DNA of 64,000 nt from Haemophilus parainfluenzae (GTDB taxonomy: Bacteria; Pseudomonadota; Gammaproteobacteria; Enterobacterales; Pasteurellaceae). The notes below the pieces were generated by a model that was not told where the DNA came from, did not search any database, and saw only the letters and a list, made by a program, of their open reading frames with translations. A program made the translations under genes and the position numbers. Positions 1-9,377 of the stretch are shown piece by piece (within the stretch, counting starts at the first letter, position 1; each line of letters opens with the position of its first letter). The stretch lies in the NCBI RefSeq assembly GCF_900638025.1, contig NZ_LR134481.1, forward strand, positions 682,001 to 746,000, read 5' to 3'.

Positions 1-2
1 AC

Positions 3-3000
3 AATCACGATAACGTACATAAACGTTTAGGCGACGGTTTCTATGAACAGCGTTTAATCAATGAACAAATTAACCAGCTCACCGGTCGCCGTTATATTGA
101 GGGTTACAATAACGATTTCGCACAATATCAAGCGTTAATGAAGAGTGGTGTGGAATACGCTAAACAATTTAACCTTGCCTTGGGTGTGGGCTTAACGGCG
201 AAACAGATGTCGGAGCTGACGACCGATATGGTGTGGTTAGTTAATAAAGAAGTCACGCTTGCAGACGGACGTAAAATCACCGCCCTTGTACCACAAGTGT
301 ATTTAGTTGCACGAGATAGCGATATTAGTTCCCGAGGTGCAGTGATTTCAGCCAATCAAATAGAGGGCAATGTGGGCGAACTAAACAATAGCGGTGTAAT
401 AGCCGGACGAGATTTAATCCAGATTCATTCGAGTCAACTGCAAAACGAAGGCTCGATACTGGGGGATACGGTTGATTTATCCGCTCAACAAAACCTGATT
501 AACCTCGGTGGACGCATTGAGGCGGTAAAATCCCTCTCGCTGTCGGCGGGGAAAAATTTAGACATTAGCAGTACGCTTTCCTCTTCAGAAAGTGCTGACG
601 GCAATGTTGCCCGCACGGTGTTAGACCGTCTTGCCAGCGTGAAAGTCACCGGCGCAGGCGGCCATTTGGCATTACACAGCAATGAGAACCTGACGATAAA
701 AGCGGCCGATATTGAAAGCCAAGGCAGCTTAAGCGCAACGGCAGGGAATATGTTAAACGTGACGACATTAGCGGTGCGCAATAAAGAATATTACAACGGC
801 GATGCGGATAACTACTATCGTTTAGCGCAACATTCGGAAGTCGGCAGTAGCCTTAAAGGCAAGGATGATGTAACGCTTGTGGCGAAAAAGGATGTCCGGC
901 TACGCCAATCGAATATCGGTAGTGAAAAGGGCAACGTACTTATTAGCTCACAACAAGGGAATATACAGGTTGAAGCCGGGCGCGAAGAGGAACAACTGGC
1001 AAGCGCTTCAAAATCCGTGAGCAGAGGTCGCTTCGGGTTGAGTAAAACGACGGAGATACGTCGTCATGAACACCATATTGAACAATCGGTGAGCAGTAAC
1101 ATTGACGGAAAAACAGTAAATCTTATTGCCTATCAAGGGAATGTGACGGTGCAAGGCTCAAATGTGGTGGGAGAAAACGGCTTAACGGTGCGGGCGAAAA
1201 ACATCGACATCAAAGAAGCGGAAAACAAATTTTATTCCGATGATTTTCACAGCAAGAAAAAATCAGGCATGTTGGGCAGAGGCCTAGGGGTTACGTTTGG
1301 TGCCCAAAAGCAAACGCTAGAAAGCGATAAAACGAAGTTTTATGCCCAGGGCAGCCAAGTGGGGAGCTTAAACGGCAACGTCACCCTCATCGCAGAGAAT
1401 CATTACACTCAAACGGCAAGTCAGGTGAGTGCAATCAAAGGCGGCGATGTAAATATTCTGGCTAAAAAAGTTGATATTAAAGCGGCTGATGACAAATATG
1501 AAACCAATACCAAACAAACCTTTGAACAAAAAGGTGTAACTCTTGCGATTACCTCCCCTGTTATTTCTGCTATTCAAGCAGTACAAGGCGCAGTGCAATC
1601 AACTAGACAAGTAGGTGAGAGTAAGCATGGTCGTGTGAATGCGATGGCAGCAGCTAATGCTGGTTTTGATGCTTATCGTGCAGCTGATAGCGTAATGAAA
1701 GCTGGCGACTCTATTCAAAAAGCAATGAGTAATAGCGATGTGGATTCCGTAGTAGGGGCACAAATCACTTACGGCCAACAAAAGAGTGAATCACGCACGC
1801 ATACTGAAGGCAAAACCGCGGCCAAATCTCAAGTGAATGCAGACGGCAAAGTAAATATAGTGGCAACGGGTGCAGGAAAGGATTCCAACATTAATATTGA
1901 AGGTTCAGATATCTCAGGCAAACAAGGCACGACTTTGATGGCAGACAATCAAGTAAACATCAAAGCAGCAGAACAAAACCACCAAGAACGTAGCACTAAT
2001 AAATCGCGTGGCTTTAATGCAGGGGCAGCCATTAAAGTGAGTAATGGTGAGGCTGCCGGGGTTACTTTAGGCGGTAATCACGGAAAAGGCTATGGCAATG
2101 GTGATGAAACTACTTATGTTGCTAGCCATGTAGGTGATAGTCAAAGTAAAACCGTGATTAATGCAGGTGGTGATGTCACTCTTGCAGGCAGTCAAGTGAA
2201 GGGTAAACGTGTTGAATTGGATGCGAAAAACCTCAATATCGAGAGCTTACAAGATAAATCTCGCTACCATGGTAAACAAATGAATGTAAGTGGTAGTGTG
2301 ACAGTAGGCTATGGTTTTGCCGCAGGTGGTGGTTTCAGTAAATCAAAAATCAATGCTGATCATGCAAGCGTGAATGAACAGGCAGGAATTTATGCTGGTG
2401 ATGAAGGCTATGATGTGAATGTAAAAAATCACACAGATTTAAAAGGTGCATTGATTACGTCTACCCAAAAGGCTGAAGCAGATGGCAAAAACCATTTTAG
2501 CACTGGCAGCATTACTCATTCAGATATTGAAAATCACTCAAATTATAGTGGCAGCAGTTTTGGTGTGAGTGGCAGTGTGTCAGCTAACTTTGAAACACCA
2601 TTTGGCGAAAATGGTGCAGCTCAAAGTACAAAACAAGCCACGGATAAAGATGGTAATCTGCTTTATACCGATAAAAATGGCAACAAAACTGTTAATTCTA
2701 AAGGAGTAGATGGAAAAGAGAACACCAAGAAATTGGCTGAAGGCAAGGAATCTCTTCAATTCTCTTATGGCATGGGCTATGGTAAAGATTCCGATAGTCA
2801 ATCTAGCACAACAAAAAGTGGTATTAATACACAAAATATCATTATTAAAGATGAAGCAGAGCAGTTAAAACGTACAGGTAAAACGGTACAAGAAGAAATT
2901 GCTGCGATTAAAACCGATATCACTACAGAGAGTGCACCAAGTCAAAGTGGCAAATTAGAGAATCGTTTTGATAAAGATGATGTTCAAAAAGAGCTCGATT

Positions 3001-4754
3001 TCCAACGTGAGGTGACAGAGAAATTTGGACCAAATGTTGTGGAAGCAGGAAGTTTGCTTGCTAATAAATTTGGCGAAGAAGCGAAAGCGAAACGTAATGA
3101 AGCCGCAATTGCGTTAGAAGAAGCAGAAAAAGCCAAGGCAGAAAACAACAACGAAACTAACCGAGCTTTAGTCAAACAAGCACGAGATAATTTTGAGACA
3201 GCGAGTCGCAAAGCTAAAGAATGGGAAACAGGTGGAAGTCAACGCCTTATCATTGATTCAGCATTAAATGTTATCAGCACCGCTTTAGCCGGCAGACCGG
3301 CAGCGGAGGTGGTGGCTTCAGGATTATCACCTGCGGTGAATAATCAAATTAAGAAAGCGACGACAGATGCAAAAGGTAATGTGAATACCGCGCTCAATTT
3401 GACTGCTCATGCACTTTGGGGCGCGGTAGAGGCTTATGCGGGCAATCGTAATGTTGCTGCGGGTGCGGCAGGTGCAGCAGGTGGAGAGGCTGCGGCTCAT
3501 TTCCTCGCCTCGACACTTTACAATAAATCACCTGAAAAGCTTAGCGAAGAAGAAAAACGTACGGTATCGTCTTTAAGTCAAGTAGCAGCAGGTATTGCTG
3601 GTGGTAGTTTATCAGATAGCTCTGATGGGGCGATTATTGCGGCTAAAACGGCGAAGAATGCGGTGGAGAATAATGAGCTCTCAATTCGTGATAACGAGCG
3701 CGTGGCTAAACTTGAAGAAAATCTTGATAAACGTGGTTATTTATACCCTGCTGAATTAGAAGAGGCTAAAAAATTACTCAACAAAAGTGATTTAGTGGAT
3801 TTCTTACTAAGCAAGGCGCAGAAAAATAAAGGTAACCTACATCCTGAATTGAAAAAATATCTTGATACTTACCTTTCAGAAATAGCATGGGATATTGTGC
3901 ATACTGAAGCAAGAAATGGTGTTCACATTACACATGAAGAAGCAATGAAACGCCTATATGACGTAGATTTATCAAAACAGATGAAGCCTCATTACCCATC
4001 ATTGGTGAATGCGATAGAAAAAGATAAAGTTTTAAATGGTAACTGGTCAAGAAAGCTTGAGAAATCAAACTTAGAAGCTATCGCACTATTTGGCGGACCG
4101 GGCGCTGGCACAGCTTTAGTGAAAGGTGTAACCATGGTTGAGAATGTAGCGGTAAATGTAGTTAAAAATACTGCGATAAATGTAGGTGATAAAGCGTTTG
4201 TTGCTGCAGTCAAAGTAGAGAACAAGCTGAATAAGACGTTGCCAGTTGTAAATGATGCACTCAATAAAGCCTATGTAAATGGACAATTAACTTATGCGGA
4301 TATTGTCGGAAAAGGTGTTAATGGTGCGAGAGAATATGTTCGTACTGGTGTGAAAAATATGGGGGAGCAAGGAACGAAAGTAGCTCTAACTAATGCCGTA
4401 GCAGCTGGAGGTATTAAAGCTGGTTTTGAGGCAAATGATTATGCTAATGGGAAGTCGTTAACAAGAGATAACTTATTGAAATCTACTAAAGAGGTTGGAT
4501 ATTCATTCTTTTCAGCTGGAGCAACTACAGGTATGCCAATGCTTCCTGTTATTGGGCTAGGAGTGACTGTTGATTGGGCTAAAGATAGTGGGGACTATGA
4601 TATTGTTAAAACAACAGGAAGCAATATCTTAAGCTCAGGGCTTGAAAATAAATTTGGACATTATACGGGCTTTCCTCTTATAAAAGAGGCAATGACAAAT
4701 TCTTTTGAAAAATATTATGAACAATTGAAGGAGGCAAATAAACATGAGAAATGA
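3..4754 (+). CDS. cdiA: CdiA contact-dependent inhibition adhesin/toxin, 5' end outside window
   Basis: Two-partner-secreted filamentous haemagglutinin that delivers its C-terminal toxin into neighbouring cells. The frame is open from base 3, so the secretion domain and first repeat region lie off-window. The first ~100 residues contain the family signature RLGDGFYEQRL and LTGRRYIEGY, followed by degenerate haemagglutinin repeats to about base 2700, an Ala/Glu-rich helical stretch (2950-3200), then the hydrophobic pretoxin domain ending in VENN at 3663-3674. The last 360 residues (from 3675) are the toxin region. It has several Gly/Ala-rich hydrophobic segments, for example around 4090-4180 and 4490-4560, and I do not recognise its family. 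Overlap with a small two-helix membrane protein suggests a membrane-acting toxin (inference). A cdiB partner is expected upstream. Confidence 0.93.
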   Translation, partial: NHDNVHKRLGDGFYEQRLINEQINQLTGRRYIEGYNNDFAQYQALMKSGVEYAKQFNLALGVGLTAKQMSELTTDMVWLVNKEVTLADGRKITALVPQVYLVARDSDISSRGAVISANQIEGNVGELNNSGVIAGRDLIQIHSSQLQNEGSILGDTVDLSAQQNLINLGGRIEAVKSLSLSAGKNLDISSTLSSSESADGNVARTVLDRLASVKVTGAGGHLALHSNENLTIKAADIESQGSLSATAGNMLNVTTLAVRNKEYYNGDADNYYRLAQHSEVGSSLKGKDDVTLVAKKDVRLRQSNIGSEKGNVLISSQQGNIQVEAGREEEQLASASKSVSRGRFGLSKTTEIRRHEHHIEQSVSSNIDGKTVNLIAYQGNVTVQGSNVVGENGLTVRAKNIDIKEAENKFYSDDFHSKKKSGMLGRGLGVTFGAQKQTLESDKTKFYAQGSQVGSLNGNVTLIAENHYTQTASQVSAIKGGDVNILAKKVDIKAADDKYETNTKQTFEQKGVTLAITSPVISAIQAVQGAVQSTRQVGESKHGRVNAMAAANAGFDAYRAADSVMKAGDSIQKAMSNSDVDSVVGAQITYGQQKSESRTHTEGKTAAKSQVNADGKVNIVATGAGKDSNINIEGSDISGKQGTTLMADNQVNIKAAEQNHQERSTNKSRGFNAGAAIKVSNGEAAGVTLGGNHGKGYGNGDETTYVASHVGDSQSKTVINAGGDVTLAGSQVKGKRVELDAKNLNIESLQDKSRYHGKQMNVSGSVTVGYGFAAGGGFSKSKINADHASVNEQAGIYAGDEGYDVNVKNHTDLKGALITSTQKAEADGKNHFSTGSITHSDIENHSNYSGSSFGVSGSVSANFETPFGENGAAQSTKQATDKDGNLLYTDKNGNKTVNSKGVDGKENTKKLAEGKESLQFSYGMGYGKDSDSQSSTTKSGINTQNIIIKDEAEQLKRTGKTVQEEIAAIKTDITTESAPSQSGKLENRFDKDDVQKELDFQREVTEKFGPNVVEAGSLLANKFGEEAKAKRNEAAIALEEAEKAKAENNNETNRALVKQARDNFETASRKAKEWETGGSQRLIIDSALNVISTALAGRPAAEVVASGLSPAVNNQIKKATTDAKGNVNTALNLTAHALWGAVEAYAGNRNVAAGAAGAAGGEAAAHFLASTLYNKSPEKLSEEEKRTVSSLSQVAAGIAGGSLSDSSDGAIIAAKTAKNAVENNELSIRDNERVAKLEENLDKRGYLYPAELEEAKKLLNKSDLVDFLLSKAQKNKGNLHPELKKYLDTYLSEIAWDIVHTEARNGVHITHEEAMKRLYDVDLSKQMKPHYPSLVNAIEKDKVLNGNWSRKLEKSNLEAIALFGGPGAGTALVKGVTMVENVAVNVVKNTAINVGDKAFVAAVKVENKLNKTLPVVNDALNKAYVNGQLTYADIVGKGVNGAREYVRTGVKNMGEQGTKVALTNAVAAGGIKAGFEANDYANGKSLTRDNLLKSTKEVGYSFFSAGATTGMPMLPVIGLGVTVDWAKDSGDYDIVKTTGSNILSSGLENKFGHYTGFPLIKEAMTNSFEKYYEQLKEANKHEK

Positions 4755-4935
4755 TTTTTTTCTTGTTTTGAAAATGTCATTGATATCAATTTTATTTATG
4801 TATGCATTAGCTTTATACAAGTTTAACTTTGATTTTAGTAAGGTTAGTTTATTAGTGACATTAAAATGGTTTCCCTTAATATTGGTTTTGCTTCTATTCT
4901 GTTTTTACTTGAGTAAAAATATGAAAAATAAATAA
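4744..4935 (+). CDS. cdiI: Putative CdiI immunity protein, two-helix membrane protein
   Basis: A 63-residue protein whose start overlaps the end of cdiA by 11 bases, the usual coupling of toxin and immunity genes. AAGGAGG at 4728-4734 is a strong ribosome site that lies inside cdiA. Two hydrophobic helices are visible (about residues 7-24 and 36-55), separated by a short basic/aromatic loop, with a Lys-rich tail. Membrane immunity proteins of this size are known for pore-forming CDI toxins, so I infer protection at the inner membrane. Position and topology support the assignment; no sequence family was recognised. Confidence 0.7.
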   Translation: MRNDFFLVLKMSLISILFMYALALYKFNFDFSKVSLLVTLKWFPLILVLLLFCFYLSKNMKNK

Positions 4936-5065
4936 TGATTATGCTTTATAAGTTTACTTTTATAAAGTTATGTTGTTTAAAACAATTAAACTTTACGATC
5001 TTAATTGTTTAATAATTAGTTAGATTTTTAATTTTTGATTAAGAAAATTTAAAGTATCTAGGTGT

Positions 5066-5125
5066 AAAGTGCGGTCAATTTTCAAAGAGTTTTTAAAACT
5101 TCTCAAAAACTGACCGCACTTTTGT
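5066..5125. terminator. Paired inverted uptake sequences forming a cassette-end terminator
   Basis: AAAGTGCGGT (5066-5075) and ACCGCACTTT (5113-5122) face each other around a spacer that is itself partly self-complementary, followed by a T-rich run. Related copies, some degenerate, end the cassettes at 7636, 8777, 11462, 16474 and 17145. It can terminate transcription, and it is also a doubled DNA-uptake signal. Confidence 0.75.
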
Positions 5126-5155
5126 ATTTTTAATGATACTTATGTTAAGTAAATC

Positions 5156-5320
5156 TTATAATTTTACATCCAACTTCGCGTAAGCACATTCTACTTTTTC
5201 CAATGCTTTTTCCACGGAAATATCACGAGCGAGTAACACATCTAAACGGCGATGGCCATTGACTTCGTCTTTTCCGAAAAAGTGAATATTACTATTAAAC
5301 CTAAACTCTGCATTGGTGTA
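5156..5320 (-). pseudogene. 3'-terminal fragment of a purT-like gene (junction repeat, copy 1)
   Basis: On the minus strand this encodes about 50 residues ending in a stop, including NIHFFGKDEVNGHRRLDVLL, which resembles the C-terminus of PurT (ATP-grasp formyltransferase). No other part of such a gene is present. A nearly identical copy lies at 11550-11709 and a short divergent one at 8851-8901. The fragment breaks directly into a duplicated piece of cdiA at about 5321. The PurT assignment rests on the FGK-x-EV-x-GHRRL signature. Confidence 0.6.
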
Positions 5321-7112
5321 TAGTAAAGATTCCGATAGCCAATCTAGCACAACAAAAAGTGGTATTAATACACAAAATATCATTATTAAAGATGAAGCAG
5401 AGCAGTTAAAACGTACAGGTAAAACGGTACAAGAAGAGATTGCGGTGATAAAAACCGATATCACTACAGAGAGTGCACCAAGTCAAAGTGGTAAATTAGA
5501 GAATCGTTTTAATAAAGATGATGTTCAAAAAGAACTTGATTTCCAACGTGAGGTAACAGAGAAATTTGGACAGAATGTCGTGGAAGCAGGAAGTTTGCTT
5601 GCTAATAAATTTGGCGAAGAAGCGAAAGCGAAACGTCATGAAGCTGCAATTGCGTTAGAAGAAGCAGAAAAAGCCAAGGCAGAAAACAACAACGAAATTA
5701 ACCGCGCTTTAGTCAAACAAGCACGAGATAATTTTGAGACAGCGAGTCGCGAAGCCAAAGAATGGGAAATAGGTGGAAGTCAACGTCTTGTCATTGATTC
5801 AGCATTAAATGTTATCAGCACCGCTTTAGCCGGCAGACCGGCAGCGGAAGTGGTGGCTTCAGGATTATCGCCTGCGGTGAATAATCAAATTAAGAAAGCG
5901 ACAACAGATGCAAAAGGCAATGTGAATACCGCGCTCAATTTGACAGCTCATGCACTTTGGGGCGCGGTAGAGGCTTATGCAGGCAATCGTAATGTTGCTG
6001 CGGGCGCGGCGGGTGCAGCAGGTGGTGAGGTTGCGGCTAATTTCCTTGCCTCGACACTTTACAATAAATTACCTGAAAAGCTGAGCGAAGAAGAAAAACG
6101 TACGGTATCGTCTTTAAGTCAAGTAGCAGCAGGTATTGCTGGTGGTACTTTATCAGATAGCTCTGATGGGGCGATTATTGCGGCTAAGACGGCGAAAGAT
6201 TCAGTGGAGAATAACAGCATGGCTGATGACGTTCATCCTAGTGATGAGCGTAAGCAAAACATTGAAATGTATGCCAAGGTTTTATTCAATGGAGATGAAG
6301 ATAAAGCTAAAGAATATCAAGAAGGCCTAGAGCTTGCTGAAGCTCAAGGGCAAATTGATAGTGTTAAAGAAACAGCAGATGCAGTTGTTAATTTAGATGA
6401 TACCGTTGTGTCTTTATGGGAAGCAATCTCAAACCCAGGGAAGACCTATAATAATGTTGTGGTCTCGTTGAAAGATTGGGATGAGGCTTATGCGCTTGCC
6501 CTTCAAGAGAATCCAAAACTCGCGGGAGAAATGCAAGGCTACCGCCAAGGTAAAATGAAAGGTGTTTCAACTGGAGGAGTGGTTCTAAGTGGTGCGGGAT
6601 TAGCTATGGTTGAAGGGATCTCTAAGATTACAGATATAGCTAAATCAGGAAAATTAAACTTATCAAGAAAAGGTATACCTAATAGTCAAATAGGTATTCA
6701 ATGGGGGAAAGGGATTTCAAATCAAGGTAAACCATGGGAAGCTTATGTTCAATCGAAGCTTCCAGATGGCTCAATAAACTTAAATGATATCAAACCTAAT
6801 TTTAAAACCTTTGATCATCTTCTTCCTGATGGTACAGCAATAAGTTCAAAAACAATGGATACGGTTGGTTCAAAAACTTACCAAAATCCATCAAAAATTA
6901 CTTATACATTGAATAAGTATGTTGATGATATGATTAACTTCAAACAAGATCAAAAAGGAGAGTTTATTGTTTATGCAAAAAATATTAAAGCAAGAGAATT
7001 ATATTTAGCAATTCCAGTTAAAACATCAAAAGAGCAGATGAAAGCTATAGATAAATCTATAGAATACGCTAGATCGAAAGGAACTAATATTATTGTTAAT
7101 AAGGTAAATTGA
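5313..7112 (+). CDS. Orphan CdiA C-terminal module with tRNase-like toxin domain
   Basis: Bases 5323-6215 repeat the main cdiA (2782-3674) almost exactly and end in VENN at 6204-6215. The sequence then diverges into a different 299-residue toxin region. The last ~135 residues contain GKPWEAYVQ, TFDHLLPDG and AISSKTMDT, matching the E...D...(S/T)K arrangement of the CdiA C-terminal tRNase family (PD-(D/E)xK-like, Burkholderia E479 type; from memory). The only start is a TTG in the PurT-like junction with no good ribosome site and no secretion signal, so the module is probably silent until recombination places it behind a complete cdiA. The immunity gene follows after 1 base. Confidence 0.8.
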   Translation: MVYSKDSDSQSSTTKSGINTQNIIIKDEAEQLKRTGKTVQEEIAVIKTDITTESAPSQSGKLENRFNKDDVQKELDFQREVTEKFGQNVVEAGSLLANKFGEEAKAKRHEAAIALEEAEKAKAENNNEINRALVKQARDNFETASREAKEWEIGGSQRLVIDSALNVISTALAGRPAAEVVASGLSPAVNNQIKKATTDAKGNVNTALNLTAHALWGAVEAYAGNRNVAAGAAGAAGGEVAANFLASTLYNKLPEKLSEEEKRTVSSLSQVAAGIAGGTLSDSSDGAIIAAKTAKDSVENNSMADDVHPSDERKQNIEMYAKVLFNGDEDKAKEYQEGLELAEAQGQIDSVKETADAVVNLDDTVVSLWEAISNPGKTYNNVVVSLKDWDEAYALALQENPKLAGEMQGYRQGKMKGVSTGGVVLSGAGLAMVEGISKITDIAKSGKLNLSRKGIPNSQIGIQWGKGISNQGKPWEAYVQSKLPDGSINLNDIKPNFKTFDHLLPDGTAISSKTMDTVGSKTYQNPSKITYTLNKYVDDMINFKQDQKGEFIVYAKNIKARELYLAIPVKTSKEQMKAIDKSIEYARSKGTNIIVNKVN

Positions 7113-7113
7113 T

Positions 7114-7617
7114 ATGAATAAACCAAAAGCTGTTTCAGTTAGAGTGAATAATGAATTCTTATTAGTGACCTCTATTATTAGAGGGATGATTGGAATGACA
7201 GATCCAGATCAAGATTTTGTTTTTAATAAAGTGGATATTACAGACTCATACTTTGGCAAGTTGGTTAAAGAAAAACTTGATGAAAGCAGAGAAGTATCCC
7301 TCCAGGAATTTCAGGCTATTTTTAATTCTGAAAAAATGAAAGGACTACAAAAAAATCTCGAAGAGGAGATGAAAAAACGCTATGGATACAAAAATAAAAA
7401 ATCTATCTATAAGGATATGTCTTTTTTATCTTTAGAACAGGATGATTTATATATAACTATTTCGCCTCTTCATCAAGATTCTTTAGATGGAAGTACAGGG
7501 ATTTCACTTCCTGACAATTCACCATTAGAATTTAAATATGACAAGAATATTTCAGATGAAGAATTAGGAAAAGCCATAAGACAAGCCTTGACGTATTGTA
7601 CGAGTATTTATCGGTAA
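7114..7617 (+). CDS. cdiI: CdiI immunity protein for the tRNase-type toxin
   Basis: A 167-residue soluble protein that starts 1 base after the toxin stop. It is rich in Asp, Glu and Lys, with no signal peptide or membrane helix, as expected for a cytoplasmic inhibitor of a nuclease. The sequence resembles the CdiI family paired with E479-type tRNase toxins (internal DPDQDF near residue 32; C-terminal segment ELGKAIRQAL). Presumably it needs its own promoter or read-through, since the upstream module lacks a real start. Family match is from memory. Confidence 0.72.
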   Translation: MNKPKAVSVRVNNEFLLVTSIIRGMIGMTDPDQDFVFNKVDITDSYFGKLVKEKLDESREVSLQEFQAIFNSEKMKGLQKNLEEEMKKRYGYKNKKSIYKDMSFLSLEQDDLYITISPLHQDSLDGSTGISLPDNSPLEFKYDKNISDEELGKAIRQALTYCTSIYR

Positions 7618-7635
7618 GATATTTCCTCAAAATAT

Positions 7636-7695
7636 AAAGTGCGGTTAATTTTAAAGAATTTTAAAACCTCTTAAAAACTGACCGCACTTTTTGTG
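7636..7695. terminator. Paired-USS terminator after second cassette
   Basis: AAAGTGCGGT at 7636-7645 is matched by ACCGCACTTT at 7681-7690, followed by a T-run. The spacer matches the copy at 5066-5125, and homology continues into GATACTTATGTTAAGT, where this cassette boundary breaks. Confidence 0.7.
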
Positions 7696-7710
7696 TTTTA
7701 AAAGATACTT

Positions 7711-7800
7711 ATGTTAAGTGAATCAACTATTATAGCAGGTGTAGATAAATCAAATGGTAAAGTTGTGTTATTACCAGTTAGAGTTCCTAATAAGAAGTAG
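7711..7800 (+). pseudogene. Residual C-terminal tail of an unknown CDI toxin
   Basis: A 29-codon open stretch (SESTIIAGVDKSNGKVVLLP..., stop at 7798-7800) begins exactly where the cassette-end repeat stops and ends 15 bases before the next immunity gene. This fits the last ~27 residues of a toxin carried in with its immunity gene. Too short to assign a family. Confidence 0.5.
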
Positions 7801-7815
7801 TCATACGAGGTCAAT

Positions 7816-8760
7816 ATGGAAAAATATAAAGTGTTTTTAGGTGGCGATATTGCAAAGACTTACAGTGATGCTAAAAAATTTACCTTGGAACGGGTTAATT
7901 CGTTTTCAGATAATTCTTATCTCGTATTATTTCAAAGAATAAAATTAATTGATGAGTTTCGTGGGGATGTGTTTTTTTCAATTGGTTTATTAGATGACTA
8001 TCATCGTGCATTAGCCTCTAAGCATTTATTAGAAAATGATATTTCAGGATTTAAAGAAAATGCTTCTATTGCAGGTTTCTTAAGTATTTTATCTGAATAT
8101 GATTTTCAATGGGCGTACAACGGAATTAATACAAATTTCTTTTTTATGAGTTTGCTTTCAGATAATCAAAAGTTAATTGATTATTTAATTAAACATCGTG
8201 ATGAAATTGTGGATATTTCAGTCCCCTATAAACGTACTGATACCAGACCTTTTTTTAATGCGAACACTTTATTGGCGTTAAGTGGCGATTGGCAATTATT
8301 AAAAGAGCGCGCACTCACGTTCTTAAATGATGAGAAAAAAGCCCGTGGTGATTTAAAGCGCATTCCTGATCATGAATTTTATGTGGCACTAGCAGATAAA
8401 AATATAAAAGGAATGCAAGAGGCTTTAGATAAATTACTCGAACTTAAGCTTGCTAAACGAGCAGCAAAAGACACACTTTTACATTTTGATTTTTACTTGC
8501 AACCGCAAGTTTTAATGTATGCCAAAATCGCAGCAATCCACGGTTTTGATTTGGGTATTGATAGCCCTATAGCGCCAAAAGAATTGATTGATATAAATCC
8601 ATTAGCAGAATATAAAATTCCTTATGATTTTATGAAATCATTTGATTTTGATGCACCCCATCAAGTTTGGGTAAATTATGTCAAACAAAGAATGGAAGAA
8701 GCGAAGCAAAAGAAAGTTGAAAATAAAAAAGGATTTTGGGCTTCGCTGTTTGGTAGATAA
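7816..8760 (+). CDS. Imm49-like immunity protein
   Basis: A 314-residue cytoplasmic protein with mostly helical character and no signal peptide. Features resembling Imm49 immunity proteins (family recalled from memory) are the central LLHFDFYLQPQVLMYAKIAA and the following DSPIAPKELIDINPL. A basic tail (EAKQKKVENKKGFWASLFGR) closes it. GAGGT at 7807-7811 is the ribosome site. It stands alone, since only a 29-residue toxin tail precedes it, so it is an orphan immunity gene that could protect against a toxin no longer encoded here. Confidence 0.65.
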   Translation: MEKYKVFLGGDIAKTYSDAKKFTLERVNSFSDNSYLVLFQRIKLIDEFRGDVFFSIGLLDDYHRALASKHLLENDISGFKENASIAGFLSILSEYDFQWAYNGINTNFFFMSLLSDNQKLIDYLIKHRDEIVDISVPYKRTDTRPFFNANTLLALSGDWQLLKERALTFLNDEKKARGDLKRIPDHEFYVALADKNIKGMQEALDKLLELKLAKRAAKDTLLHFDFYLQPQVLMYAKIAAIHGFDLGIDSPIAPKELIDINPLAEYKIPYDFMKSFDFDAPHQVWVNYVKQRMEEAKQKKVENKKGFWASLFGR

Positions 8761-8776
8761 GTCGGGAATGATAATA

Positions 8777-8818
8777 AAAGTGCGATCAAAAACATAAGCA
8801 ATTTTGACCGCACTTTTG
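8777..8818. terminator. Degenerate paired-USS terminator after Imm49-like gene
   Basis: AAAGTGCGATC (one mismatch from the USS) at 8777 pairs with GACCGCACTTTT ending at 8817, with a shorter spacer than the other copies. Confidence 0.6.
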
Positions 8819-8850
8819 TATTTTCAGAACTACTTATATTTAAGCCAATC

Positions 8851-8901
8851 TTATAATTTCACATTTAACTTATCGTAAGAGCGTTCTACTTTTTCTAATA
8901 C
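8851..8901 (-). pseudogene. Short divergent copy of the PurT-like 3' tail (junction repeat)
   Basis: The minus strand reads VLEKVERSYDKLNVKL-stop, clearly related to the tail ALEKVECAYAKLDVKL found at 5156 and 11550 but with several substitutions. It is joined directly to a duplicated scrap of cdiA at 8902. Confidence 0.6.
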
Positions 8902-9377
8902 AGCCAATCTAGCACAACAAAGAATGGGAAACAGGTGGAAGTCAACGCCTTATCATTGATTCGGCATTAAATGTTATCAGCACCGCTTTAGCTGGCAGAC
9001 CGGCAGCGGAAGTGGTGGCTTCAGGATTATCACCTGCGGTGAATAATCAAATTAAGAAAGCGACAACAGATGCAAAAGGCAATGTGAATACCGCGCTCAA
9101 TTTGACTGCTCATGCACTTTGGGGAGCGGTAGAGGCTTATGCGGGCAATCGTAATGTTGCTGCGGGTGCGGCAGGTGCAGCAGGTGGTGAGGTTGCGGCT
9201 CATTTCTTAGCGTCAACACTTTATAATAAATCACCTGAAAAGCTTAGCGAAGAAGAAAAACGTACGGTATCTTCTCTAAGTCAAGTGGCAGCAGGTATTG
9301 TTGGTGGTACTTTATCAGATAGTTCTGATGGGGCAATTATTGCAGCTAAGACAGCGAAGAATGCGGTGGAGAATAAT
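8902..9377 (+). repeat. Internally deleted copy of the cdiA pretoxin region (copy 3)
   Basis: Bases 8902-8921 match main cdiA near 2797-2815. The copy then jumps to sequence matching 3217 onward and runs to VENN (9366-9377). The roughly 400-base deletion occurs at a short AAAGAATGGG/ACAAAAAG-type homology and puts the 5' scrap out of frame. The scrap reads AGCCAATC, as in the 5323 copy and unlike AGTCAATC in the main gene, so this copy is closer to copy 2. Confidence 0.8.

Noticed and set aside
2580..3211. Several minus-strand reading frames inside cdiA, and similar frames within other genes (for example inside ligA and glpK)
   Set aside because: They lie wholly within well-supported genes, have no ribosome sites and no family features.
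5156..5464. 102-codon minus-strand frame
   Set aside because: Only its C-terminal half (the PurT-like tail) looks real; the rest is antisense to the duplicated cdiA region.
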